Assembly (NCBI GenBank): GCA_001304425.1 | Contig: LJTS01000023.1 | Coordinates: forward strand, 1-14,199 | Reading direction: 5' to 3' | Source of the DNA: Betaproteobacteria bacterium SG8_40 | GTDB taxonomy: Bacteria > Pseudomonadota > Gammaproteobacteria > Burkholderiales > Eutrophovitaceae | DNA: 14,199 nucleotides | Shown: piece by piece, positions 1 through 5,561 of the stretch | How the letters are laid out: the number at the start of each line of letters is the position of its first letter | Position numbering within the stretch: position 1 is the stretch's first letter | Notes under the pieces: model-generated | What the model saw: the letters and a program-made list of their open reading frames with translations, nothing else | The model's database searches: none | Told to the model about the DNA's origin: nothing | Translations under genes and position numbers: made by a program

Positions 1-99
1 CACGGGACGTTGGGCTGGACGCTGTCCTGCGCGTCGGGGGCGGCTATTGCAGACCTAATCAGCGGGCGCCAACCGGACGTCGATTTTCCGTTCCTCTAA
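1..99 (+). CDS. dadA: D-amino-acid dehydrogenase (DadA-type FAD oxidoreductase), C-terminal fragment
   Basis: Only the last 32 codons are in the window; the gene begins upstream. Frame 1 is open from the first base to a TAA at 97-99 and begins HGTLGWTLSC, then reads ADLISGRQPDVDF near the end. HGTLGWT followed by a small-residue stretch and a DL(I/L)SGR helix is the C-terminal signature of the DadA small subunit and its relatives. These flavoproteins oxidatively deaminate D-amino acids to 2-oxo acids at the inner membrane and pass electrons to the respiratory chain. The tail ends soon after the SGR motif, shorter than in E. coli DadA. It converges with the cytochrome c gene 45 bp away. The family call is good; the exact substrate cannot be judged from 32 residues. 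Confidence 0.75.
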   Translation, partial: HGTLGWTLSCASGAAIADLISGRQPDVDFPFL

Positions 100-101
100 T
101 C

Positions 102-114
102 GGGGGTTGTCCCC
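102..114. terminator. Possible small hairpin between convergent genes
   Basis: GGGG (103-106), loop TTGT, CCCC (111-114) sits between the dehydrogenase stop and the cytochrome c stop. The stem is only 4 bp and has no T-tract on either strand, so a terminator role is a guess from position. Confidence 0.2.
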
Positions 115-144
115 ACTGGCTTGTCCGTGCGCCTGGCCCGGTAT

Positions 145-711
145 CTACATCCCTGAAAAATAGTGTGACAGGGCCGTGATCTGCTCGTCGCTGAGGGTGC
201 TCATGAACCCGGTCTTCAGACCATTGTCGTTCATGCGTTTCCCGTCACGGAAATACTTCATCTGGTTTACCAGGTAAACGCGATTTTGTCGTGCCAGTCT
301 CGGGATTGATTCAACGCCGCGGAAATTACCCTGATGGCAGGTCGCGCATTTCAGTTCAGCGGCGAGTTTTTCGCCCTCGGCCGCAAGCTCCTTGTTGACG
401 CCGTGCGGGCGTTGCAGGAATTCCTCCGAGTAGTATTTCGCCAGCACCTGCACGTTTTCCTCGGTCAATACACCGACCATGGGCGCCATCTGGGAGTTCT
501 TTCGCGCGCCCGACTTGTAGTCCATCAGTTGCTTCGCAAGGTACGCCGCCTGCTGTCCGGCAAGACTCGGATACTGTCCGGAGGCGTTTCCGTCCTCTCC
601 ATGGCAGCGCGCGCAGGAACCAATCAGTTGTTGCGCCGTCTTGGTCTGGCCGAACGCATTTGTCGCGAGAAGCGCGGTGGCTATGACTGTCAGCAGGTAT
701 CTGGTAAGCAT
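145..711 (-). CDS. Dihaem cytochrome c (c4/c553-like), periplasmic
   Basis: This 188-residue protein is a periplasmic electron carrier with two c-type haems. Residues 1-21 form a signal peptide: a basic start (MLTRY), a hydrophobic core and a small-residue end near AFG. Two covalent haem sites are present, CARCH at 33-37 and CATCH at 122-126, each opening one of two similar domains. The first continues with GEDGNASGQYPSLAGQ, a typical c4/c553 sequence. Met75 or Met78 and Met160 or Met170 are candidate axial ligands. Length and twin-domain layout fit cytochrome c4, which passes electrons to terminal oxidases. The start lacks a strong ribosome binding site but gives the intact signal peptide. 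It converges with the DadA-like gene; a functional link between the two is possible but unproven. Confidence 0.9.
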   Translation of the reverse strand: MLTRYLLTVIATALLATNAFGQTKTAQQLIGSCARCHGEDGNASGQYPSLAGQQAAYLAKQLMDYKSGARKNSQMAPMVGVLTEENVQVLAKYYSEEFLQRPHGVNKELAAEGEKLAAELKCATCHQGNFRGVESIPRLARQNRVYLVNQMKYFRDGKRMNDNGLKTGFMSTLSDEQITALSHYFSGM

Positions 712-880
712 GTGAAATGAATCCCGTATTGGTGTTGGATCAACGCGTGACCGGTCTTCACGTTGACGCGAAATTTCTGCGAGGGCGCATTATCCAAGCT
801 TGAATCGGGTGGCACAAGTCCGGCCGGACGCTGGCGCGTAGCCGCTCCGTGGCGCGTGAGCCCTGAAGGCCGCGTCTCTC

Positions 881-900
881 GCGCGGGATCTTGCCCGCGC
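881..900. other. GC-rich perfect hairpin
   Basis: GCGCGGG (881-887), loop ATCTTG (888-893), CCCGCGC (894-900) is a perfect 7-bp stem with a 6-nt loop in non-coding DNA. It lacks a T-tract, so it is not a clear intrinsic terminator. It could be an RNA structure in the leader of either flanking gene or a chance product of high GC. Confidence 0.4.
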
Positions 901-1008
901 CGCCGGCGTCCGCATCTTCCCGGCATGCACCCCGCAGTGCGATCGCCGACAGGGGGGGCGGGAAACGCTGGGGCGATGGTCAGCGGATTGCGTTGCGAAT
1001 CTTGCAAG

Positions 1009-1024
1009 GTAAGACTATTCTTAC
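1009..1024. promoter_or_regulatory. Perfect palindrome upstream of peroxiredoxin, candidate operator
   Basis: GTAAGA-CTAT-TCTTAC is a perfect 6-bp inverted repeat with a 4-nt spacer. It stands out as A/T-rich in GC-rich surroundings, about 160 bp upstream of the peroxiredoxin start. Size and symmetry suit a dimeric repressor or activator site. It does not match the OxyR consensus as I know it, so no regulator is named. Confidence 0.35.
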
Positions 1025-1175
1025 GGCCCCGCTCACGGCACGTTAGCCGCTGTACGAACGCGCACTGCCGCAAGGTGACGGAACGCCGGACAAATGCCGT
1101 GCGCCGTGTTGCTATTGCCGGTTGCTCCACGAGCGAGCATTCAGCCGCCCGGGTGTTTGATAACCGGAATCTTCC

Positions 1176-1181
1176 AAGGAG
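1176..1181 (+). promoter_or_regulatory. Ribosome binding site of the peroxiredoxin gene
   Basis: AAGGAG lies 5 nt before ATG 1187. It decides this start over the in-frame upstream start at 1094, whose extra 31 residues are not conserved-looking. It also excludes the overlapping out-of-frame ATG at 1183. Confidence 0.8.
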
Positions 1182-1186
1182 AATGT

Positions 1187-1849
1187 ATGTCTTTACGTAT
1201 CAATGATGAGGCGCCGAATTTCAAGGCCAAAACTACCCAGGGCGAAATTGATTTTCACAAGTGGATAGGGGACGGCTGGGCGATCCTGTTTTCGCACCCG
1301 AAGGATTTCACCCCGGTTTGCACGACCGAACTCGGATACATGGCCAAGCTGGAGCCGGAATTCAGGAAACGCAACTGCAAGATCATCGGCTTGAGCGTCG
1401 ACCCTGTCGACAACCACGAAAAATGGGCCAAAGACATCGAAGAAACCCAGGGTGCAAAAGTCAACTATCCGATGATCGGCGACAGTGATCTCAACGTTGC
1501 CAAACTATATAACATGCTCCCGGCTGCGGAAGCGGGAACGTCCGAAGGCCGCACGGCTGCGACCAATGCGACTGTGAGATCCGTGTTCATCATTGGCCCG
1601 GACAAGAAAATCAAGCTGATGCTGACCTACCCGATGACGACGGGGCGTAATTTCGACGAGATCCTGCGCGTGCTGGATTCGATGCAACTGACCGGAAAGC
1701 ACAAGGTGGCGACGCCGGTGAACTGGAAGGATGGTGACGACGTCATTATCGTCCCGGCCGTTTCCGACGAAGAGGCGAAAAAGATGTTCCCCGGTGGCTG
1801 GAAAACGCTCAAGCCCTACCTGAGATTGACAAAGCAACCGGGCAAGTAG
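1187..1849 (+). CDS. 1-Cys peroxiredoxin (Prx6 family, AhpC/TSA fold)
   Basis: This 220-residue thiol peroxidase reduces H2O2 and organic hydroperoxides in the cytoplasm. The peroxidatic cysteine is Cys45 in the motif PVCTTE (43-48), preceded by FSHPKDFT. The catalytic-site arginine is Arg131 in RSVFIIGPDKK, and YPMTTGRNFDEILRV (149-163) is a Prx6 hallmark. The only other cysteine, Cys64, is not in a resolving position, so the protein should use an external thiol reductant. The C-terminal dimerisation arm (about 170-220, with VNWKDGDDVIIVP) is the extension that separates the Prx6 group from typical 2-Cys AhpC. Length fits the family. It appears monocistronic, with a long upstream region, a strong ribosome binding site and a weak GC hairpin after the stop. 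Confidence 0.95.
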   Translation: MSLRINDEAPNFKAKTTQGEIDFHKWIGDGWAILFSHPKDFTPVCTTELGYMAKLEPEFRKRNCKIIGLSVDPVDNHEKWAKDIEETQGAKVNYPMIGDSDLNVAKLYNMLPAAEAGTSEGRTAATNATVRSVFIIGPDKKIKLMLTYPMTTGRNFDEILRVLDSMQLTGKHKVATPVNWKDGDDVIIVPAVSDEEAKKMFPGGWKTLKPYLRLTKQPGK

Positions 1850-1867
1850 AAGCGGAACGAAAAGCCT

Positions 1868-1881
1868 GCGGCACGCGCCGC
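1868..1881 (+). terminator. Weak GC hairpin after peroxiredoxin
   Basis: GCGGC (1868-1872), loop ACGC, GCCGC (1877-1881) lies 19 bp past the peroxiredoxin stop. The stem is short and no T-tract follows, so termination is only suggested by position. Confidence 0.25.
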
Positions 1882-1919
1882 GGGTGCTGTGCGCCGAGCG
1901 CATGTAGCCCGTCGCGTTA

Positions 1920-1938
1920 CGATACATGGAAGGTATCG
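1920..1938. promoter_or_regulatory. Inverted repeat upstream of nitronate monooxygenase
   Basis: CGATAC (1920-1925), 7-nt spacer ATGGAAG, GTATCG (1933-1938) is a perfect 6-bp dyad that directly abuts the 28-bp tandem repeat. It may be an operator or an mRNA hairpin; no regulator is recognised. Confidence 0.35.
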
Positions 1939-2007
1939 CGCGGCACCGCGCGTGGAGGAGAACCTGCGCGGCACCGCGCGTAGAGGAGAACCTGCGCGGC
2001 ACCGCGG
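1938..2007. repeat. 28-bp tandem repeat, 2.5 copies, each with an internal dyad
   Basis: Copy 1 is 1938-1965, copy 2 is 1966-1993 (one mismatch, G/A after GCGCGT), and the half copy is 1994-2007. Each unit begins with GCGCGGCACCGCGC (the half copy ends GG), an inverted repeat GCGCGG/CCGCGC around CA. A GAGGAGAACCT spacer follows. The array lies 78 bp before the chosen nitronate monooxygenase start and would be transcribed as serial hairpins separated by purine-rich segments. The spacer GAGGAGA resembles a ribosome binding site. Confidence 0.85.
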
Positions 2008-2084
2008 ACCGGGAATCAGGGCGCGCCGCCATGCGCGCAAGTCAGAACGCGTCGGCGTCGCGAACCAGGCAGGGGCAAACCGAT

Positions 2085-3161
2085 ATGTGGCCAGACAGGA
2101 AACTTCTCGATCTGCTCGAAATCGAGCACCCGATCATCCAGGCGCCAATGGCCAGCGCGACCAATCCGGTTATCGTTGCAGCGGTCAGCAATGCTGGAGG
2201 TCTTGGCAGTTTCGGCGCTGCCGGCACGCCGTCGCCGAAATTGCGTGAAACGATCAAGGCGATCCGCGAGCGCACGGACCGGCCGTTCAACATCAACCTC
2301 TTTTCGGCGCACACGGAGGAATTCGATCGCGACGCCAGGCCGGGTCCGCGTCTGGCGAAACAACTGGCGGCCTATCACGCCGAGTTCGGACTCGGCGCCG
2401 TGCCGGCGCCGGAACCGATGTTCGGGCCGTTTGACGGGCAACTGGAAGTATTAATCGAAGAGCGGGTTCCAGTGGTCAGTTTCCATTTTGGTGCCGATGC
2501 GGCTGCGGTGGGCAAAGTCCATGCTGCCGGCGCGAAAGTGCTCTGCTCCGCGACAACGGTCGATGAGGCAAAGACCCTCGAGCGGGCAGGCGTCGCTGCA
2601 ATCATCGCCCAGGGCGGAGAGGCCGGAGGCCACCGAGGCACGTTTTCCATCGATTACCAAAGGGCATTGATTGGCACCATGGCACTGGTACCGCAGGTTG
2701 TGGATGCTGTTGATGTGCCGGTGATCGCGGCCGGCGGCGTCATGGATGCGCGGGGCATCGTCGCCTGTTTCGCACTGGGCGCATCGGCGGTGCAAATGGG
2801 CACAGCCTTTCTCGGCTGCCCCGAGATGTCGGTGCTCGACGCATGGCGCGCTTCGCTCAGAAATGCAGCGGCGGAAGACACCAAGGTCACCAAAGCCGTT
2901 TCGGGCCGTCCGGCCAGGGCGATCCGTAACCGCTATATCGAGGGGGTGGAAGGATTGCAGGAGCCGCTTCTGCCTTATCCGGCCCAGTATTCCGTGTCGC
3001 GCGCCCTGCGAAAGTCTGCCGCCGAGCGCAATGATTCCGGATTCATGTCGATGTGGGCCGGGCAGGGTGTCGGACTCATGCGCGATCAGCCGGTTGATGA
3101 TTTCATGCGCGATCTTGTCGATGCCGCGCAGATCCTCATGGCTCGCCTGGGAAGCCGGTAA
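2085..3161 (+). CDS. Nitronate monooxygenase (2-nitropropane dioxygenase family)
   Basis: This 358-residue FMN enzyme of the NMO/NPD TIM-barrel family oxidises alkyl nitronates such as propionate-3-nitronate to the aldehyde and nitrite or nitrate. The N-terminus HPIIQAPMASATNP (15-28) and SNAGGLGSFG (35-44) are typical of class I enzymes. The catalytic base is His183 in GGEAGGHRG. VPVIAAGGV (211-219) and QMGTAFL (237-243) form the FMN phosphate site. ATG 2085 is chosen because family homology starts immediately there and AGGGG lies 9 nt upstream. The frame stays open back to ATG 1926, but those 53 residues are encoded by the 28-bp repeats and look like chance translation. Related proteins include enoyl-reductase FabK-type enzymes; the HRG motif favours NMO. 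The 152-bp gap to the dioxygenase leaves co-transcription uncertain. Confidence 0.92.
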   Translation: MWPDRKLLDLLEIEHPIIQAPMASATNPVIVAAVSNAGGLGSFGAAGTPSPKLRETIKAIRERTDRPFNINLFSAHTEEFDRDARPGPRLAKQLAAYHAEFGLGAVPAPEPMFGPFDGQLEVLIEERVPVVSFHFGADAAAVGKVHAAGAKVLCSATTVDEAKTLERAGVAAIIAQGGEAGGHRGTFSIDYQRALIGTMALVPQVVDAVDVPVIAAGGVMDARGIVACFALGASAVQMGTAFLGCPEMSVLDAWRASLRNAAAEDTKVTKAVSGRPARAIRNRYIEGVEGLQEPLLPYPAQYSVSRALRKSAAERNDSGFMSMWAGQGVGLMRDQPVDDFMRDLVDAAQILMARLGSR

Positions 3162-3171
3162 AGCGGATTCA

Positions 3172-3212
3172 GTTGACCGGGAAGGGCCCGGTGACCGGGT
3201 GTTGCCGTCAAC
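3172..3212 (+). terminator. Nested inverted repeats after nitronate monooxygenase
   Basis: An inner hairpin ACCGGG (3176-3181), loop AAGGG, CCCGGT (3187-3192) is enclosed by GTTGAC (3172-3177) and GTCAAC (3207-3212). The two pairings share bases at 3176-3177, so they are alternatives rather than a single fold. It starts 10 bp past the stop. It could terminate or stabilise the transcript, but no T-tract follows. Confidence 0.4.
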
Positions 3213-3252
3213 AGGTTTCCGGGCCCCGTGTCGGGTGTGGGGCGCCACGACG

Positions 3253-3281
3253 TTGACTCCGTTTTTGGGTATGGCTACGCT
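3253..3281 (+). promoter_or_regulatory. Candidate sigma-70 promoter for the 2OG dioxygenase
   Basis: TTGACT (3253-3258, 5 of 6 to the -35 consensus) is followed after 17 nt by TACGCT (3276-3281, a weak -10). Transcription would begin about 25 nt before ATG 3314. If real, it separates the dioxygenase from the gene upstream. Confidence 0.3.
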
Positions 3282-3313
3282 AACGCGTTCTCCATATTCC
3301 GGTGTTTATTCTC

Positions 3314-4189
3314 ATGTCCGATGGCGCTTCTGATGGCGACATGCTGAAACTAAAGCCGCTGCATCCCCTGTTCGGCGCCGAGATCGCAGGCCTCGACTTG
3401 CGCAATCCACTGGATGACGCAACGTTCAATGCGGTTCTGGATGCGTTCAACACGCATTCGGTGCTGCTGTTTCGCAACCAGGAACTCAGCGACAAACAAC
3501 ACGTCGACTTCAGCCGGCGTTTCGGCGAGCTGGAGGAAACCACTTTTTCCATCGCCGCGCCGAATCGCTACATTTACCGTTTGGCCAACGTCGACGATGA
3601 TGGCAACGTGCTTGAAATGGATGCGGTCAAGCGCCTTTTCCTTGAGGTCAACGGGCGCTGGCACACCGACAGTTCGTTCCGGGCCAACCCGGCACTGGGC
3701 TCCATTCTTTCTGGCAAGGAAGTACCGTCAAACGAGGGTGACACCTGTTTTGCGTCGATGCGGGTGGCTTACGAGGCCATGTCGGAGGGCAGGCGCAAAT
3801 CGCTCGAGGGCATGCGCGGGGTTCACAATTATGCGTACTCCCTGAGCCTGTTCGATACCAGCGGCGTGACACAGGAAGAAATGGACTCGGTGCCGCCCGT
3901 CGAACATCCGATCGTTCGCATGCATCCACCGACGGGCAAGAAGTCGCTGTATGTCAGCGGCCACATCGAACGCATTGTCGGCATGCCGGTGGAGGAGGGC
4001 CGGTTGTTCGTGAAGGAGTTGATCGGCTGGTGCACACGTCCGGAGTATGTTTACACACATCGATGGCAGCAGCACGATCTGCTGATGTGGGACAACCGCT
4101 GCGTACTGCATCGAGCGAGTTCCGTTCCGGCGAAGCAGAAGCGCATCATGCATCGCACGACCATTGCCGGTCAGGGGCCGGTGGAGTAA
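3314..4189 (+). CDS. TfdA/TauD-family Fe(II)/2-oxoglutarate-dependent dioxygenase
   Basis: This 291-residue enzyme couples decarboxylation of 2-oxoglutarate to hydroxylation of a small, often anionic substrate in the cytoplasm. The facial triad is His117 and Asp119 (RWHTDSSF) with His266 in MWDNRCVLHRAS. Thr144 and Arg277, 11 residues after His266, are the expected 2OG ligands. The opening LKPLHPLFGAEIAGLDL and the ending WDNRCVLHR then RTT resemble TfdA, the 2,4-dichlorophenoxyacetate dioxygenase, more than taurine dioxygenase. The substrate cannot be read from sequence. ATG 3314 is preferred, but GTG 3302 and ATG 3341 are possible; conserved sequence begins at about codon 10 and none has a clear ribosome binding site. 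Confidence 0.9.
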   Translation: MSDGASDGDMLKLKPLHPLFGAEIAGLDLRNPLDDATFNAVLDAFNTHSVLLFRNQELSDKQHVDFSRRFGELEETTFSIAAPNRYIYRLANVDDDGNVLEMDAVKRLFLEVNGRWHTDSSFRANPALGSILSGKEVPSNEGDTCFASMRVAYEAMSEGRRKSLEGMRGVHNYAYSLSLFDTSGVTQEEMDSVPPVEHPIVRMHPPTGKKSLYVSGHIERIVGMPVEEGRLFVKELIGWCTRPEYVYTHRWQQHDLLMWDNRCVLHRASSVPAKQKRIMHRTTIAGQGPVE

Positions 4190-4294
4190 GCGGCGCCATT
4201 GCCTGCCCGAACTGCAGGGGTAGTAGTGGTCGCCGGTCAGGGCGGGCGCACAGCGGCACCGGATGCATTGTGTACGGCTCCCGATGCGTACCGC

Positions 4295-4738
4295 ATGAGA
4301 TCGGGGCCTGGCACCTATGCGCTGATTCTTCGTTGCGATACGCATGCGCAAATTCGGGTGGGCCGTCACGGCCTTGTTGGAGTCCGGACTGGCTATTACG
4401 TTTATGTTGGCAGCGCTTTCGGGCCCGGCGGTGTCAGGGCGCGTGTGTCACGGCATGTTCGGGAAAAGGCCACGAGGCACTGGCACATTGATTATCTGCG
4501 CACCGTTGCGGCACCGGTCGCCGCCTGGTGGAGTGACAGTACCAGGGAACTGGAACATCGTTGGGCGCGCATCCTCAGCGGGTTGCCTGGCTCGTCTCCG
4601 GTCCCCCGTTTCGGCAGCAGCGATTGCGACTGTGAATCGCATCTGTTCAGGTTCGTAAACATGCCCGATCTCGAGCGTTTCGCACATGCGGCCGGCGGGT
4701 TGATCGAATCCTGTTCACTGGAAAATAACGGACATTGA
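4295..4738 (+). CDS. DUF123 / GIY-YIG-like Uri-superfamily endonuclease
   Basis: This 147-residue protein of the small DUF123 family is distantly related to GIY-YIG nucleases. It shows GTYAL (6-10), YYVYVGSAFGPGGVRARVSRH (34-54) as the GIY-YIG-like core with candidate catalytic Arg residues, HWHIDYL (62-68), and the cysteine/histidine motif SSDCDCESHLF (108-118). Family length is about 140 residues, which supports ATG 4295. An in-frame TTG at 4199 would add 32 low-complexity residues. A nuclease role is inferred from the fold family; no specific substrate is established for most members. The gene's stop lies just upstream of the 17-bp repeats. Confidence 0.85.
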   Translation: MRSGPGTYALILRCDTHAQIRVGRHGLVGVRTGYYVYVGSAFGPGGVRARVSRHVREKATRHWHIDYLRTVAAPVAAWWSDSTRELEHRWARILSGLPGSSPVPRFGSSDCDCESHLFRFVNMPDLERFAHAAGGLIESCSLENNGH

Positions 4739-4753
4739 CCGGGCGATGGCAGC

Positions 4754-4804
4754 GAGCGAACAATCGCATTGAGCGGACAATGGCATTGAACGAACAATGG
4801 CGCT
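4754..4804. repeat. 17-bp tandem repeat, three copies, upstream of the ABM-like gene
   Basis: Units are 4754-4770 (GAGCGAACAATCGCATT), 4771-4787 (GAGCGGACAATGGCATT) and 4788-4804 (GAACGAACAATGGCGCT). A degraded copy may extend left to about 4737. The second unit contains the palindrome CAATG-G-CATTG, so the array could be a set of operator half-turn sites as well as a minisatellite. The core GAACGGACAATGG recurs at 10422-10434, across the start codon of the EamA gene. Confidence 0.8.
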
Positions 4805-4822
4805 GACGACGAAAGGCCGGGA

Positions 4823-5140
4823 ATGAACCGGCCGGCAACCACGCCCGAACCGCCCTACTATGCGGTGATTTTCACTTCCGTTCGCAAAAGCGATGACGCC
4901 GGTTATGGCGTGACGGCGCAGAGGATGCTCGAACTGGCCGCGAGGCAGCCGGGTTTTCTCGGCTTCGAGACCGCGCACGGGGACGTTGGCATCAGTGTTT
5001 CCTACTGGTCGACGCTGGATGCGATCAAGGCGTGGAAAGCGAACGCGGAGCATGTTTTAGCGCAGCAACGCGGCAAGGCCGAGTGGTACGCTTCCTATCG
5101 GGTGCGTGTGTGCCGGGTGGAGCGGGAGTACGGAGCGTAG
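4823..5140 (+). CDS. Antibiotic biosynthesis monooxygenase (ABM)-domain protein
   Basis: This 105-residue protein has a single ABM fold (dimeric alpha/beta barrel), the family of small cofactor-free or haem-degrading monooxygenases and related stress proteins. YYAVIFTSVRKSDDAGYG is the first strand, then an amphipathic helix with QPGFLGFETA. ISVSYWSTLDAIKAWKANAEH and the terminal YRVRVCRVEREYG are typical of the YqjZ/DUF4937-like subgroup. The usual core length is about 100 residues, so this is complete. AAAGG (4812-4816) precedes ATG 4823 by 6 nt. The actual reaction is unknown. It converges with the interrupted methyltransferase gene. Confidence 0.85.
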   Translation: MNRPATTPEPPYYAVIFTSVRKSDDAGYGVTAQRMLELAARQPGFLGFETAHGDVGISVSYWSTLDAIKAWKANAEHVLAQQRGKAEWYASYRVRVCRVEREYGA

Positions 5141-5237
5141 CGCGCTCGCTGACAGCTTCCGGGCCAATAAATTACGGACCAGTCAACGGTGGCTAAGACC
5201 GGCCTTTTCGCGGTTTCGTTGCGTGCGCTACCGTGGC

Positions 5238-5549
5238 TTATGTTTCCCGGCACTTTCTTGCGACGTACAGGTGCCCCAGCGCGAGCAGTTCGCGGCGTGT
5301 GTAGCCTTTTTCCCGTAACTCGGCAAACGGACCGTCGTCGAGCACGCGGTCGGACTCGAGGTTCAGTTCATTGATGAGGTTCCGGGCACGGTCGAGTGAT
5401 TGGCACACTTCAAGGTACCGGGCAGCGGGTGTTTTGTTGAAATAAGACGGGTTCAGCATATACCGGAGGTGCCGTGCAATATCGTTCTGTCCCGACGGGT
5501 CAACGATGCGCTCGCGCTGGCACAAGGCAATGATTTCGTCTTCATCCAT
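5238..5549 (-). CDS. C-terminal portion of the interrupted methyltransferase
   Basis: This 103-residue frame starts at ATG 5549, only four codons after the stop of the upstream frame and in the same register. It reads RYMLNPSYFNKTPAARYLEV (29-48) and then RELLALGHLYVARK at the end. This looks like the tail domain attached to a family of about 280-residue methyltransferases rather than a free-standing protein. Reinitiation at this ATG after TGA is possible and could give a two-piece enzyme, since CAGG lies just before it. I know of no independent function. Confidence 0.6.
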   Translation of the reverse strand: MDEDEIIALCQRERIVDPSGQNDIARHLRYMLNPSYFNKTPAARYLEVCQSLDRARNLINELNLESDRVLDDGPFAELREKGYTRRELLALGHLYVARKCRET

Positions 5550-5561
5550 CCTGAGATGTAC

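Larger units (their letters stand above)
712..1186. other. 475-bp intergenic region between divergent cytochrome c and peroxiredoxin
   Basis: No convincing gene lies here. Open frames on both strands give Arg/Pro-rich products with no family likeness. It should hold promoters for the leftward cytochrome and the rightward peroxiredoxin. Visible structure: a short direct repeat TGGCGCGTAGCC (832-843) and TGGCGCGTGAGCC (850-862), a strong GC hairpin at 881-900, and a perfect dyad at 1009-1024. I could not identify a confident sigma-70 promoter by eye. Confidence 0.6.

Noticed and set aside
763..1206. Plus-strand frame of 147 codons with a CxxC...C-x4-C pattern resembling a zinc finger
   Set aside because: Arg/Pro-rich composition, no ribosome binding site, and it ends inside the peroxiredoxin start. 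The cysteine pattern is probably chance.
1926..2084. N-terminal extension of nitronate monooxygenase encoded by the 28-bp repeats
   Set aside because: Family homology starts at Met 2085, and the extension is Arg-rich repeat translation with no support from a better ribosome binding site.
4780..4806. Eight-codon mini-ORF inside the 17-bp repeats, a possible leader peptide
   Set aside because: No ribosome binding site or attenuator structure; it arises from the repeat sequence.
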